Of a stretch of DNA of 64,000 nucleotides, positions 21,397-34,986 are shown one piece after another. The notes below the pieces were generated by a model. The model was not told the DNA's origin. It did not search any database and worked only from the letters and a program-made list of their open reading frames with translations. Where the stretch lies: the NCBI GenBank assembly GCA_949130495.1, contig OX422218.1:41052651-41116650 (forward strand). Direction: 5' to 3'. The position numbers and the translations under genes were made by a program. Numbering within the stretch: position 1 is the first letter of the stretch; every line of letters starts with the position of its first letter. The stretch comes from Sambucus nigra. Lineage: Eukaryota > Streptophyta > Magnoliopsida > Dipsacales > Adoxaceae.

Positions 21397-21608
21397 GTCA
21401 TTTTTACAACTGACCAGTCATTTTTTTTATGAAGTTTCTGAAGGATTGTACACTATGAATTTTTTTTTCTTTGTCTAATTATGTCATATGAATAATATAT
21501 GTAATCTTTTGTTAGATAAATAGTATATATTGGGCCAGAGGTAAGACCATGAAAGTGAACTGGTTTGTGGAAAAATGTGAACTTTAAAATCCAATGTTAA
21601 ATTCATTT
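20835..21608. other. 3' flank of peptide gene, no further gene
   Basis: AATAAG/AAATAA-type poly(A) signals occur within 70 bp of the stop (about 20893-20900). The rest is AT-rich, with a TA microsatellite at about 21351-21392 and, from 21410, a fragment of the module M sub-repeat (GTCATATGAATAATATATG... to TGAACTTTAAAATCC). That fragment is then joined directly to the M tail at 21609. Confidence 0.6.
21351..21392. repeat. (TA)n microsatellite
   Basis: About 20 uninterrupted TA units. Confidence 0.95.
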
Positions 21609-21830
21609 ATTTGCCAGACATCATCTGGCATCACAACCACTTTAGTTATCCACAAACTCATGTAATCTTTATTCAAATATTTCTACCAACTGTCCCAATT
21701 TTTTTATACAAATGATTAGCCGTTTCAACCCACTCTTGTGATCTTTCGGGATTCCCATGGGTATTCAATTTCACACGGAATTCACATGGGTATCCACGTT
21801 GGTATTTCCATATTTTAACAGGAGCAATTA

Positions 21831-22190
21831 TCATTGTTCTTATATATTTGCAAATTTTTACGGATACAAAACAGAGTTGGGCAGTTTTAAATGGTCTACT
21901 GGGTCTTGCAGATGAGTGTTCTTTTGTACTTCTTTAAGCACAACATTAGAATAAGAGAATCACACCACACTTAAGCACATGTGAAAAGCTACCAAGAGTC
22001 CCGGTTTTTTCCTCTAAAATCTCTCAATTATAACTGTTCTTAAATGTTTGCAAATTTTGCGGGATATAAAACTGAATTGTGCTGCTGACCGGAGAACTGC
22101 ATGAAGTTTAAAATAGTCTATTCGGTATTGCAGATTGCTATTCTTTTGAACTTCTTCAACAACAACATTAGAATAAGAGAATCACTTGCT
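21831..22190. repeat. Tandem duplication, ~200 bp period
   Basis: TGTTCTTATATATTTGCAAA...TTAGAATAAGAGAATCAC and the next unit TGTTCTTAAATGTTTGCAAA...TTAGAATAAGAGAATCAC. The M3 equivalent (34637-34880) is similar. Confidence 0.75.
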
Positions 22191-22654
22191 ACTTACTATC
22201 ATAGAAAGTAACCTCTTAATCGGGTTGTGTCGCATATTCATTGTGTATTGTTCGTATTTGCTAAGAAAAAAAGATCTCCCATCAGATCAAGTCGTGTTGT
22301 CTCACTTTGATTTTATAGTGTTCGTGATTGGTAAACAAATAAGATTTAGTTTCATGCCGCGCTTTCAAGCGATTTTGTTTATGTGGGTAAAAAAATAAGA
22401 TTTCATGTCACGTTAGATAAAACATAATTATCGCGGGAAATAAATAAAAAGAATCCAAAAAATTCAACTTGAGGCCATTATAAGATGTTTTTTTAATATA
22501 ATTTTACTTCTTCTAAATTTGATTTAGTAAATTCAAATTTTACTAAAAAAATATTATATATTATTTTTTATAAACATTTCTAAGTGTAATTTTAATGCAC
22601 GATCTTATTGTTGTAAAAGGTGAATGTCTATTTTTCTTATACACGTGCTTGCAA

Positions 22655-23110
22655 CTTTTTACACCTTCACATTTTTCCTCTTTCAATTCGGTTACACCTT
22701 CCTCGATTGGGCCAAGGCAAAATAGAATTTCTACTACATAGTTCATCTTCCCACATTCTCGAAGAGACGTCAAGAATCTTTATAAGAAATGACGGTGTCC
22801 TTTTCCAAATTATTATAATAATGGGGTATGTTTGCCTACTATGATGGAAAATCATTGAAATTAGTTCATATTTGTGTGAATTCATCTTTTTACACCTTCA
22901 CATTTTTCCCCTTTCTATTCGGTTAGACCTTCCTCCATTGGGCCATGGAAAAATAGAATTTCTCCTACATAGTTAATCTTCCCACATGCTCGAAGAGACG
23001 TGAAGAATCGTTATAAGAAATGGCTGTGTCCTTTTCCGAATTATTATTATAATGGGGTTTGTTTTCCTACTATGATGGAAAATCACTGAAATTAGTTCAT
23101 ATTTGTTTGA
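22655..23110. repeat. Tandem duplication, ~232 bp period
   Basis: Two copies running from TTTTTACACCTTCACATTTT through CGAAGAGACGT to TTAGTTCATATTTGT. M3 (35200-35340) has only a single partial version. Confidence 0.85.
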
Positions 23111-23232
23111 ATTTAAAAAATAATGGTAGAAATATATGATTGATATGGTTTTACTTTCATAATTTGCAATTGATATTGATTTTGATTGATATGGTTTTAC
23201 TTTAAAAAATAATGGTAGAAATATATGATTGA

Positions 23233-26200
23233 TAGGAATTAGGTTATAAATCTTTAGTATATGTGTAAATGGGACCAATGAGAAAATGAATTAATTAAAA
23301 GAATTAAATTTCAATGTCCCCCTTAAAAAAAGATTGTATGAGAGATTTTTTTTTAGTTTTTTCAATTTATAACAAGATAAAGTCGAAACATTCTTTGGGT
23401 CCGGGAATGTGGGTCCGCTTGAGCGGCACTAATTAATTGCTAATTTTTTTCATTAGTTAAAAAAACTGTTTAATAGATAAATAAACATAGCTTTTATTAT
23501 TTATGAAAAAAATATTTTTTTTCTTAATTTCAATTAAAAGTTGTTTAGTTTTAATGAAAAAAATGTTTTTTTATACAAAAAACAGTTTTTTTTGTATTAA
23601 AAACTATTTTATATCCACAAAATAATGCAAAACTTAAAAAAAATAAAAAGAAAAAGAAAAAGAAATCCCAAATGTGGTCGCCAGGCGGGCTACAAGGCGG
23701 TACATATAAACTTTCCCTTCTATAAATACACGAAATATCTTCATTTTAAATATTGAGTGAAAGAATAGTTTTAAATACTTTATATTCCTAATCGAGTCGC
23801 ACAGAGTATCAAACATTATCGGATCGTGCGACACGCATATTGAGAGATCATTTCATTTTGGAAGATAGACTCTCATTTTTCATTATTGTAACTCAAGATA
23901 TGAACGAGTCTGAGTACCCATGATACTTCAATAGATATATATTACGGATTTGAGTACGTGTGATGAACCAACTCATTTGAATGCCTATCATGAATTTTTT
24001 GACTACCAAAACTCCAATGATACACCTGATAAATTGAATACCCGATCAAACACCATTTCCTGAATACTAATTTTATAACTCGCATGATGAAACCACAAAC
24101 ACTATTTGCCTTATTTTATTCTCTTCAATTAAACTCACACGCTTCCCGACATTGGCATTCACCGTCTCCTATATCTTCCACACATGCCAAACCAAAATCG
24201 TCTTCCACTACTATTTATAACAAAAAATTTAGGACATACTCAAATCCGTAAGATATATCTATTTAAGACTCAAAATTATGTTTTTGGGTTGAATTCTTGT
24301 TGAGTTTTGTTTTTTATATAACCTAAAACAATATTACAAAGTACTTAAATTGTTCAGATAAGTTTACACTTTAATATGTTGTCGAATATGTCCTCAATTT
24401 TTAAATAGTCAAATGAAAAAAAAAATATTTTGCATCTAATAATTACAAATAGGAATTGTGTTTTAAATCTTTAGCATATATGTAAAGGGGACCAATGAGA
24501 AAATGAATTCATTAAAAGAATTAAATTTCAATGTTCCCCATAAAAAACAGATTGTAAGAGAGAATTAGATTTTTTTTTTTTTCAATTCACAACAAGATAA
24601 AGTCAAAACATTCTTTGGCTCCGAGAATGTGGGTCCGCACCAGCGGAACTAATTAATCGCGATATTTCTTCATTATTTAAAAAAACTATTTTATAGATTT
24701 TTTTATAAATAAACAAAGTTTTTATTATTTATGAAAAAAAAATAATTTTAATTAAAAGTTGTTTTGTTTTAAGAAAGAAAATGTTATTTTTCATATAAAT
24801 TTTTTTTCTATTAAAAGCTGTTTTTATATCCACAAAATAATGCAAAACTTAAAAAAAGAATAAAAAAAAAAGAAAGTTCAAATGCGGTCGCTAGGCGGGC
24901 TATAGGGCGGTACATACAAACTTTCCCTTCTATAAATAGAAGAAATGTCTTCATTGTAAAAAGTGAGTGAAAAAATGGTTTTAAATACTTTATATTCATA
25001 ATCGAGTCGGACAGAGTATCAAAAAATATCGGATTGAGGAACAGGCATATTAAGAGATCGTTTCATTCAGAGAGATAGACTCTCATTGGTTATTATTGTA
25101 ACTCAAGTTATCAACAGGTTTGTGTACCCATGAGTATTCAATAGATATAGCTTACGGATTTGAGTACGTTTGATGAACCAACTCATTTGAATGCCTATCA
25201 TGAATTTTTTGACTGCCAAAACTCCAGTGATACACCTGATAAATTGAATACCTGATCCAACACCATTTCCACAATACTAATTTTATAACTCACATGACGA
25301 AACCACAAACACTATTTTCCCAGTTTTATTTTCATCAACTAAACTCACACGCTTCACAACATTAGCCTTCACTGTTTCATATATCTTCCACTCATGCCAA
25401 GCAAAAATCGTCTTCCACTACTATTTATAACTAAGAAATTTAGGACATACTCAAATTCGTAAGTTATATCTATTTAAGACTCATGGGCATGATTTTGTGT
25501 TGAATTCTTGTTGAGTGTTGTTTTTTTATATAACGTAACACGATATTATAAAGTACTTAAAATGTTCTGACATGTTTACACTTTAATATGTTGTCGAATA
25601 TCTCCTAAATTATTTTACTAGTCAAATGAAAAAAAAAATATTTTGCATCTACTAATTACAGCTAGGAATTAGGTTATAAATCTTTAGTATATGTGTAAAT
25701 GGGACCAATGAGAAAATGAATTAATTAAAAGAATTAAATTTCAATGTCCCCCTTAAAAAAGATTGTATGAGAGATTTTTTTTTAGTTTTTTCAATTTATA
25801 ACAAGATAAAGTCGAAACATTCTTTTGGTCCGGGAATGTGGGTCCGCTCGAGCGGCACTAATTAATTGCAAATTTTTTTCATTAGTTAAAAAAACTGTTT
25901 AACAGATTAATAAGCGTAGCTTTTATTATTTATGAAAAAAATATTTTTTTTCTTAATTTTAATTAAAAGTTGTTTAGTTTTAATGAAAAAATGTTTTTTT
26001 ATACAAAAAACAGTTTTTTTTGTATTAAAAACTATTTTATATCCACAAAATAATGCAAAACTTAAAAAAAAATAAAGAGAAAAAGAAATCCCAAATGTGG
26101 TCGCCAGGCGGGATACAAGGCGGTACATATAAACTTTCCCTTCTATAAATACACGAAATATCTTCATTTTAAATATTGAGTGAAAGAATAGTTTTAAATA

Positions 26201-29200
26201 CTTTATATTCCTAATCGAGTCGCACAGAGTATCAAACATTATCGGATCGTGGGACACGCAAATTGAGAGATCATTTCATTTTGGAAGATAGACTCTCATT
26301 TTTCATTATTGTAACTCAAGATATGAACGAGTCTGAGTACCCATGATACTTCAATAGATATATCTTACGGATTTGAGTACGTGTGATGAACCAACTCATT
26401 TGAATGCATATCATGAATTTTTTGAGTACCAAAACTCCAATGATACACCTGATAAATTGAATACCCGATCAAACACCATTTCCTGAATACTAATTTTATA
26501 ACTCGCATGATGAAACCACAAACACTATTTGCCCTATTTTATTTTCTTCAATTACACTCATACGCTTCCCGACATTGGCATTCACGTCTCCTATATCTTC
26601 CACACATGCCAAACCAAAATCGTCTTCCACTACTATTTATAACAAAAAATTTAGGACATACTCAAATCCGTAAGATATATCTATTTAAGACTCATAATTA
26701 TGTTTTTGGGTTGAATTCTTGTTGAGTTTTGTTTTTTATATAACCTAAAACAATATTATAAAGTACTTAAATTGTTCAGATAAGTTTACACTTTAATATG
26801 TTGTCGAATATGTCCTCAATTTTTTAATAGTCAAATGAAAAAAAAATATTTTGCATCCAATAATTACAAATAGGAATTGTGTTTTAAATCTTTAGCATAT
26901 ATGTAAAGGGAACCAATGAGAAAATGAATTCATTAAAATAATTAAATTTCAATGTTCCCCATAAAAAAACATATTGTAAGAGAGAATTAGATTTTTTTTT
27001 TTTCAATTCACAACAAGATAAAGTCAAAACATTCTTTGGCTCCGAGAATGTGGGTCCGCACCAGCGGAACTAATTAATCGCGATATTTCTTCATTAATTA
27101 AAAAAACTATTTTAAAGATTTTTTTATAAATAAACATAGTTTTTATTATTTATGAAAAAAAAATAATTTCAATTAAAAGTTGTTTTGTTTTAAGAAAGAA
27201 AATGTTATTTTTCATATAAATTGTTTTTCTATTAAAAACTGTTTTTATATCCACAAAATACTGCAAAACTTAAAAAAAGAATAAAAAAAAAAAGAAAGTT
27301 CAAATGCGGTCGCTAGGCGGGCTATAGGGCGGTACATACAAACTTTCCCTTCTATAAATAGAAGAAATGTCTTCATTGTAAAAAGTGAGTGAAAAAATGG
27401 TTTTAAATACTTTATATTCATAATCGAGTCGGACAGAGTATCAAAAAATATCGGATTGAGGAACAGGCATATTAAGAGATCGTTTCATTCAGAGAGATAG
27501 AATCTCATTGTTTATTATTGTAACTCAAGTTATCAACAGGTTTGTGTACCCACGAGTCTTCAATAGATATATCTTACGGATTTGAGTACGTTTGATGAAC
27601 CAACTCATTTGAATGCCTATCATGAATTTTTTGACTGCCAAAACTCCAGTGATACACCTGATAAATTGAATACCTGATCCAACACCATTTCCACAATACT
27701 AATTTTATAACTCACATGACGAAACCACAAACACTATTTTCCCAGTTTTATTTTCATCAACTAAACTCACACGCTTCACAACATTAGACTTCACTGTTTC
27801 ATATATCTTCCACTCATGCCAAGCAAAAATCGTCTTCCACTACTATTTATAACTAAGAAATTTAGGACATACTCAAATTCGTAAGTTATATCTATTTAAG
27901 ACTCATGGGCATGATTTTGGGTTGAATTCTTATTGAGTGTTGTTTTTTTATATAACGTAACACGATATTATAAAGTACTTAAAATGTTCTGACACGTTTA
28001 CACTTTAATATCTTGTCGAATATCTCCTAAATTATTTTACTAGTCAAATGAAAAAAAAATATTTTGCATCTACTAATTACAGCTAGGAATTAGGTCATAA
28101 ATCTTTAGTATATGTGTAAATGGGACCAATGAGAAAATGAATTAATTAAAAGAATTAAATTTCAATGTCCCCCTTAAAAAAAGATTGTATGAGAGATTTT
28201 TTTTTAGTTTTTTCAATTTATAACAAGATAAAGTCGAAACATTCTTTTGGTCCGGGAATGTGGGTCCGCTCGAGCGACACTAATTAATTGCAAATTTTTT
28301 TCATTAGTTAAAAAAACTGTTTATTAGATTAATAAACATAGCTTTTATTATTTATGAAAAAAATATTTTTTTTCTTAATTTTAATTAAAAGTTGTTTAGT
28401 TTTAATGAAAAAATGTTTTTTTATACAAAAAACAGTTTTTTTTTTGTATTAAAAACTATTTTATATCCACAAAATAATGCAAAACTTAAAAAAAAATAAA
28501 GAGAAAAAGAAATCCCAAATGTGGTCGCCAGGCGGGATACAAGGCGGTACATATAAACTTTCCCTTCTATAAATACACGAAATATCTTCATTTTAAATAT
28601 TGAGTGAAAGAATAGTTTTAAATACTTTATATTCCTAATCGAGTCGCACAGAGTATCAAACATTATCGGATCGTGGGACACACATATTGAGAGATCATTT
28701 CATTTTGGAAGATAGACTCTAATTTTTCATTATTGTAACTCAAGATATGAACGAGTCTGAGTACCCATGATACTTCAATAGATATATCTTACGGATTTGA
28801 GTACGTGTGATGAACCAACTCATTTGAATGCCTATCATGAATTTTTTGAGTACCAAAACTCCAATGATACACCTGATAAATTGAATACCCGATCAAACAC
28901 CATTTCCTGAATACTAATTTTATAACTCGCATGATGAAACCACAAACACTATTTGCCCTATTTTATTTTCTTCAATTACACTCACACGCTTCCTGACAAT
29001 GGCATTCACCGTCTCCTATATCTTCCACACATGCCAAACCAAAATTGTCTTCCACTACTATTTATAACAAAAAATTTAGGACATACTCAAATCCGTAAGA
29101 TATATCTATTTAAGACTCATAATTATGTTTTTGGGTTGAATTCTTGTTGAGTTTTGTTTTTTATATAACCTAAAACAATATTATAAAGTACTTAAATTGT

Positions 29201-30905
29201 TCAGATAAGTTTACACTTTAATATGTTGTCGAATATGTCCTCAATTTTTTAATAGTCAAATGAAAAAAAAATATTTTGCATCTAATAATTACAAATAGGA
29301 ATTGTGTTTTAAATCTTTAGCATATATGTAAAGGGAACCAATGAGAAAATGAATTCATTAAAATAATTAAATTTCAATGTTCCCCATAAAAAACAGATTG
29401 TAAGAGAGAATTAGATTTTTTTTTTTTTTCAATTCACAACAAGATAAAGTCAAAACATTCTTTGGCTCCAAGAATGTGGGTACGCACCAGCGGAACTAAT
29501 TAATCGCGATATTTCTTCATTAATTAAAAAAACTATTTTATAGATTTTTTTATAAATAAACATAGTTTTTATTATTTATGAAAAAAAAAAAAATTTAATT
29601 AAAAGTTGTTTTGTTTTAAGAAAGAAAATGTTATTTTTCATATAAATTTTTTTTCTATTAAAAACTGTTTTTATATCCACTAAATAATGCAAAACTTAAA
29701 AAAAGAATAAAAAAAAAGAAAGTTCAAATGCGGTCGCTAGGCGGGCTATAGGGCGGTACATACAAACTTTCCCTTCTATAAATAGAAGAAATGTCTTCAT
29801 TGTAAAAAGTGAGTGAAAAAATGGTTTTAAATGCTTTATATTCATAATCGAGTCGGACAGAGTATCAAAAAATATCGGATTGAGGAACAGGCATATTAAG
29901 AGATCGTTTCATTCAGAGAGATAGACTCTCATTGTTTATTATTGTAACTCAAGTTATCAACAGGTTTGTGTACCCATGAGTCTTCAATAGATATATCTTA
30001 CGGATTTGAGTACGTTTGATGAACCAACTCATTTGAATGCCTATCATGAATTTTTTGACTGCCAAAACTCCAGTGATACACCTGATAAATTGAATACCTG
30101 ATCCAACACCATTTCCACAATACTAATTTTATAACTCACATGACGAAACCACAAACACTATTTTCCCAGTTTTATTTTCATCAACTAAACTCACACGCTT
30201 CAAAACATTAGCCTTCACTGTTTCATATATCTTCCACTCATGCCAAGCAAAAATCGTCTTCCACTACTATTTATAACTAAGAAATTTAGGACATACTCAA
30301 ATTCGTAAGTTATATCTATTTAAGACTCATGGGCATGATTTTGGGTTGAATTCTTGTTGAGTGTTGTTTTTTTATATAACGTAATATGATATTATAAAGT
30401 ACTTAAAATGTTCTGATAAGTTTACACTTTAATATGTTGTCGAATATCTCCTAAATTATTTTACTAGTCAAATGAAAAAAAAAAAATTGCATCTAATAAT
30501 TACAGCTAGGAATTAGGTTATAAATCTTTAGTATATGTGTAAATGGGACCAATGAGAAAATGAATTAATTAAAATAATTAAATTTCAATGTCCCCCTTAA
30601 AAAAAGATTGTATGAGAGAATTTTTTTTAGTTTTTTCAATTTATAACAAGATAAAGTCGAAACATTCTTTGGGTCCGGGATGTGGGTCCGATCGAGCGGC
30701 ACTAATTAATTGCAAATTTTTTTCATTAGTTAAAAAAACTGTTTAATAGATTAATAAACATAGCTTTTATTTTTTATGAAAAAAATATTTTTTTTCTTAA
30801 TTTTAATTAAAAGTTGTTTAGTTTTAATGAAAAAAATGTTTTTTTATACAAAAAACAGTTTCTTTTGTATTAAAAACTATTTTATATCCACAAAATAATG
30901 CAAAA
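23233..30905. repeat. Satellite array S2, dimeric higher-order repeat
   Basis: Six TATAAATA registration points at 23721, 24931, 26144, 27353, 28568 and 29777 give units of 1209-1215 bp. Units alternate between type a (AAATCCCAAATGTGGTCGCC, TATAAATACACG, CTTCATTTTAAATATTG) and type b (AAGTTCAAATGCGGTCGCT, TATAAATAGAAG, CTTCATTGTAAAAAGTG). Like units are 2422-2424 bp apart and nearly identical, so the current amplification unit is an a-b dimer. No transposon interrupts the array. No coding sequence is supported; the recurring MSHDPIMFD minus-strand ORF is part of unit a. Confidence 0.92.
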
Positions 30906-30924
30906 GTAAAGTAAAATAAGGTAA

Positions 30925-31790
30925 AAAATAGTTTGGTCACAAAAATTAAAATAATTACTCAAGTAAAAAACTAATGTTGGAAAAATTTAATATATGGTCT
31001 GAAAATACCATGTAAAAATCAATGTATAGAATAAGCATCGAGATGAAACCACGTTCTGCAGTATTAAAAATTTGAAATAAAATAGAGAAAACACACAACG
31101 TTACAAAAACCCAATTTTAAAATAGCAAAAAACACTATCAGATTCCTAATTCCCCCACGTGTTCGTTATTCGGACCAACAAAAAAAATGTGCTACATTCT
31201 TGGGTTAATATTAGGAAAAATTACATTGTTTTTGTCAACTACATAAATTTTTCCTTTTATGCTCAATATAAGTTTCGTTTTACCATCTATTTATCATAAT
31301 GTACAACGAAAAGTAGATATTATTCAACACAAGAGAACCAACTAAAGACATCACAACAATTTCTTATCCTATGAAATGAACTGTAATATTATGATACAAT
31401 GCCATTACGAAATCTGTACAAATTATATGTAAAAAAAATTTAAATCATTGTTTTTTTACCGTTTGAGTTCATCCATGCAACTTACATCAAATTGAAAATC
31501 AATTATAAGCTTTGAAAAGACTCGCCAACCTCGAAGAAATTGAAGATATTGGAATCTCTGTTTGTAACCCCTGGACGAACATAAAGTTCACAAAACCTTA
31601 AAAAGTTAACAAATATAATCAATAATTAGCTAAATACAAATAAAAACACACAAATAGATCACCTATAGAGACCAACAATGAATTTCAAAATCGAATACCT
31701 CAATTTGTATTTCTAAATCTGCAAGAAACAAAAACTGATTGCCCAAATCGTTTCTAAATTCATTTTGGGATAAACCGATCAAGTGCGTGT
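30925..31790. repeat. Leader of module M, copy M3
   Basis: Matches 36727-37590, from AAAATTAAAATAATTACTCA to TTGGGATAAACCGATCA. It ends at a GA microsatellite and unique-looking sequence. Bases 1-248 of the window are the end of the same leader in M1. Confidence 0.85.
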
Positions 31791-32278
31791 ATGTCTGAGT
31801 GAGTGAGAGAGAGAGAGAGAGAGGGAGAGAGAGAGCCTGACGACAACAATTGGAGGATGACAGTAATCAGGGGGAGATTTTGATCCCGTGAGAATGATGA
31901 GCGTGCGGTGTTATTTTGGATGAAAGGTGTGGCTGTGATTTTGGTATTTTAGGTTTTAGAGAGAAAACAATTTGTGATAGGGGGAAAGACTTGCGTGGGC
32001 CTAAAATTTTTGGAGGAAAAAAACGTCACACATGTTAGAGTTAGCAGAATGCATTTAGAATTCTATTAAAAACGATCATAATATATATAATTATAGATGA
32101 CTGTTATATTAAGAGTGTCATATAAATTAATTATAATAAGTATATAATGACACTTTATAAAAAAATATCATGTAATCAATATTATATAAAAAACTATCAT
32201 GTAATCAATATTATTATACTTTTAATGGCTTTTTTTTATTAAACTATCTTAAAGTCATTTTTAACAGTGTAAAAAAAA
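31791..32278. other. CACTA-internal or unique sequence, no gene
   Basis: A GA microsatellite (31798-31836) is followed by a G-rich ~200 bp stretch with no ORF, then AT-rich sequence shared with 16880-17076 (ATTAAAAACGATCATAATAT). It leads into the CACTA end at 32279, so it may be the interior of a small CACTA derivative. Confidence 0.45.
31798..31836. repeat. (GA)n microsatellite
   Basis: GAGTGAGTGAGAGAGAGAGA with interruptions. Confidence 0.9.
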
Positions 32279-32296
32279 GGGACTTTTCTTGTAGTG
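32279..32296 (-). mobile_element. CACTA transposon terminus in M3
   Basis: GGGACTTTTCTTGTAGTG, followed by AAATAACC as at 17094. See that entry for the empty sites. Confidence 0.68.
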
Positions 32297-34345
32297 AAAT
32301 AACCAATCATTTTTTTTATAAAGTCTCCGAAGCCTTGTACACTTAGGATTTATTTTTTATTTTCTTATAATGTCATATGAATAATATATATAATCTTTTG
32401 TTAGATAAATAATATAAATTGGGCCAGAGAGAACACCATGAAAGTGAGCCGGTTCGTGGAAAAATGTGAACTTTAAAATCAGATGTTAAATCCATTTAAT
32501 AATTGACTACTACAAGTGTAATGCATTTATGAGTGGAGGATCCCAACATAGAACGCCTCACTTCCTCAACCACTTCTATCCACGAACTTAAGTTTTATGT
32601 AGAACAAAAGATGATTAAGTTTAATCATTGGGAGACGTAAATAAAAAGATGACACGGTAATTGTACATAAAACCATGAAATATCCCTTCACAACAAACTA
32701 AATGTTAAATGTATTTAATTAACAATTGTTCAATTCAGGTGGATAAACATTGGGAGAGAGAAAATTTCTTGGCAGATATCATGAGTTTACATGTATCAGT
32801 ATATAGTTTTTTTCCCTTATATATATATATATATATATATAATATGCGTGTGTGTGGGTGTGGGTGTGTCAATATATGTAAGTATGTTTGTATGTATGTG
32901 TGTGAGTGAATCGCCTTTGTGGCTCTTAAAGTATATGAATTATTTTTATTAAGCCGACAAGTTTTTTTTTTCTGTCTCAAATAAATCCCTAAGGTTTATA
33001 TATGGTGTCAGCTTGTCCCTCCCATCCATTTTGAACGTTAACTTTAATGGAATTTAGAGGTAAAAGTGGTATTTTCGGTTAATAATAATTAGGAAATAGT
33101 TTAAGTAGTTAAAAAACAACCTAAATATTTATGAAAAAAATATTTTCGTATTAAAAATAATAAATTTTAACATATTTATTTATAGATAATATTTGTGAAG
33201 AAAAAATTCTATGTCAAAAAATTCTATTTTTTTTGGACAATTGTTATATACACGAAAGATCGATTTGATTCATAAGCCTTTCGTGGAATGATAAAATTTC
33301 AATGTCAAATCCTATAATTTTTCAATCAGTGTTGTTTGATAACACTAATTTTTAGATTGACAAAAGTGAGAGGTTTGTTACAATTAATAGCAAAAGTGAC
33401 AATTGAAAACCAACTGATATACATAAAATATTTTTTAACAAAAAAAATCATTTTTAACGAAAAAAATATATTACAAAAAAGGATTCTAAAATACAATTCT
33501 GAAGAAAAAAAAAACTTACAATAGAAATAATAGTTCTTAACAATAGAAAAGTTTCAAAAACGTTTTGACAAAAATAAAATCTAGTTTAACGAGTTAAAAA
33601 TTTTAAAAATAAAAGGCATTTTTGGCAAAAACAAGACAGTTTCTTAGTGAAAAAACGTTTTTCACAAAAACTAGTTTTAAGAGAAAAACAATTAGGAGAA
33701 TACAGTTTTAGAAAACTATTGACACAATTATAGAGCAAAAGGGAAACAATTTCAACAGGAAAAAAATTGTTTAGCAAAAAAATAAATTTTAGCAAAAAAA
33801 ATAGCTTTGACAAAAGTAAAACATGTTTAACGAAATATCGTTTTTTTGTGAAAAAATAGGCGAAGAAAAACAAGTTTAAAAAAAAAATTCATTCGAATGG
33901 TGAAATTGTCGGAAAACTTTTCCATCCTATATAAGGGGAAAAAGTTGGATGTTTAGACATCAAACTTTAGGTGTCTTGGAGATGTGATTGGTCAATGCTG
34001 TTGGCGCGGATCCGCATTACTTAAGAAAATAAGTCCGCGCCAGCGGCATTTACCAATCACATCCCCAAGACATCAAACTTTTGATATCTCAGTGGCATCA
34101 AACTTTTTTTCGTATACAAGTAAACAAAATTTTGCCCACAAAATTGCCAAAAATGTGGCAAAATATATTTGTAGACATGGTATTCGGGCAATTTTCTAAT
34201 GATAAATAAAGGTTAGCAAACATGTAAATTAATTTGTAAAATGTTTATTTGCCCCTATGTATTACATTTGCAGCGGTGCATCAAAGGAACTTTAATATTT
34301 GAATTTTGACTTGCAGTTAATTTTGTATACTGGATAATGACTAAA
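32297..34345. repeat. Module M, copy M3 body
   Basis: Contains a single sub-repeat instead of two and no CACACCTAC foldback, then a short TA/TG microsatellite (32818-32905), the AT-rich lysine-codon-like stretch and the triple dyad. It is more diverged from M1, M2, M4 and M5 than those are from each other. Confidence 0.75.
33945..34102. repeat. Triple dyad in M3, GC-rich version
   Basis: The central hairpin pairs GATGTGATTGGTCAATGC...GGCGCGGA with TCCGCGCC...CATTTACCAATCACATC. It keeps more GC pairs than the other copies, so it may be nearest the ancestral form. Its arm contains GTCCGCGCCAGCGGCA, also found in satellite units. Confidence 0.75.
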
Positions 34346-34977
34346 ATATTTATTTACCAGACATCACTTGTCACCATAACCATTTCAGTTATCCACAAAC
34401 TCTTGTGATCTTTATTCATATATTTCTGCCAATTGTCCCAAATTTTTTATTAAAATAGTTAGTTGTTTCTACCAACTATTGTGATCCTTCGGGATTCACA
34501 TGGGTATTCAATTTCCCACGGGAATCAGATGGGCATCCACATTGGTATTTCCATATTTTATTGGGAACCAATTATCGTTGATATTAGATATTGGAAAATG
34601 ATAGGATACAAGTTTTTTCTCTAAATTATCATTGCTCTTAAATATTCCCAAAACTGAGTTGCGCAGTTTTAAATTGTGTATTGGGTCTTGCAGATGGGTA
34701 TTCTTTTGTAGTTCTTTAAGCACAACATTAGAATAAGAGAATCACTCCACAATTAAGCACATGGAAAAATCTACCAAGAGTCCTAGTTTTTTCGTGTCAA
34801 ATCACTCAACTATAACTGCTCTTAAATATTTCAAAGTTTTCGGGATATAAAACTGAGTTGCACAGCTGACCGGAGAACTGCTTGAAGTTTTCATTTCACT
34901 TCATATGAATTTGGTTTCATTAATTTAAATTTTATTGAAAAAAATTATATATTATGTTTTTTAAACACTTGTAAGTA
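34346..34977. other. Module M tail in M3, no gene
   Basis: AT-rich sequence matching 21609-22577. Nothing coding is supported. Confidence 0.6.
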
Positions 34978-34986
34978 TAATTTTAA

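Larger units (their letters stand above)
21609..23232. repeat. Module M tail and local tandem duplications
   Basis: Homologous to 34345-35400 in M3. It contains two local tandem duplications (21831-22190 and 22655-23110). At about 22583 it holds the empty counterpart (GTAATTTTAATGC) of the MITE insertion at 34987. No gene is supported. The right end joins the satellite array at about 23233. Confidence 0.7.

Noticed and set aside
23233..30905. Possible CRISPR-like or rDNA-spacer array
   Set aside because: Units are 1.2 kb without short repeat-spacer structure and no rRNA sequence is seen; it is a eukaryotic satellite.
33984..34199. 71-codon ORF across the triple dyad in M3
   Set aside because: Crosses a hairpin structure, is not conserved in other modules, and has no domain.
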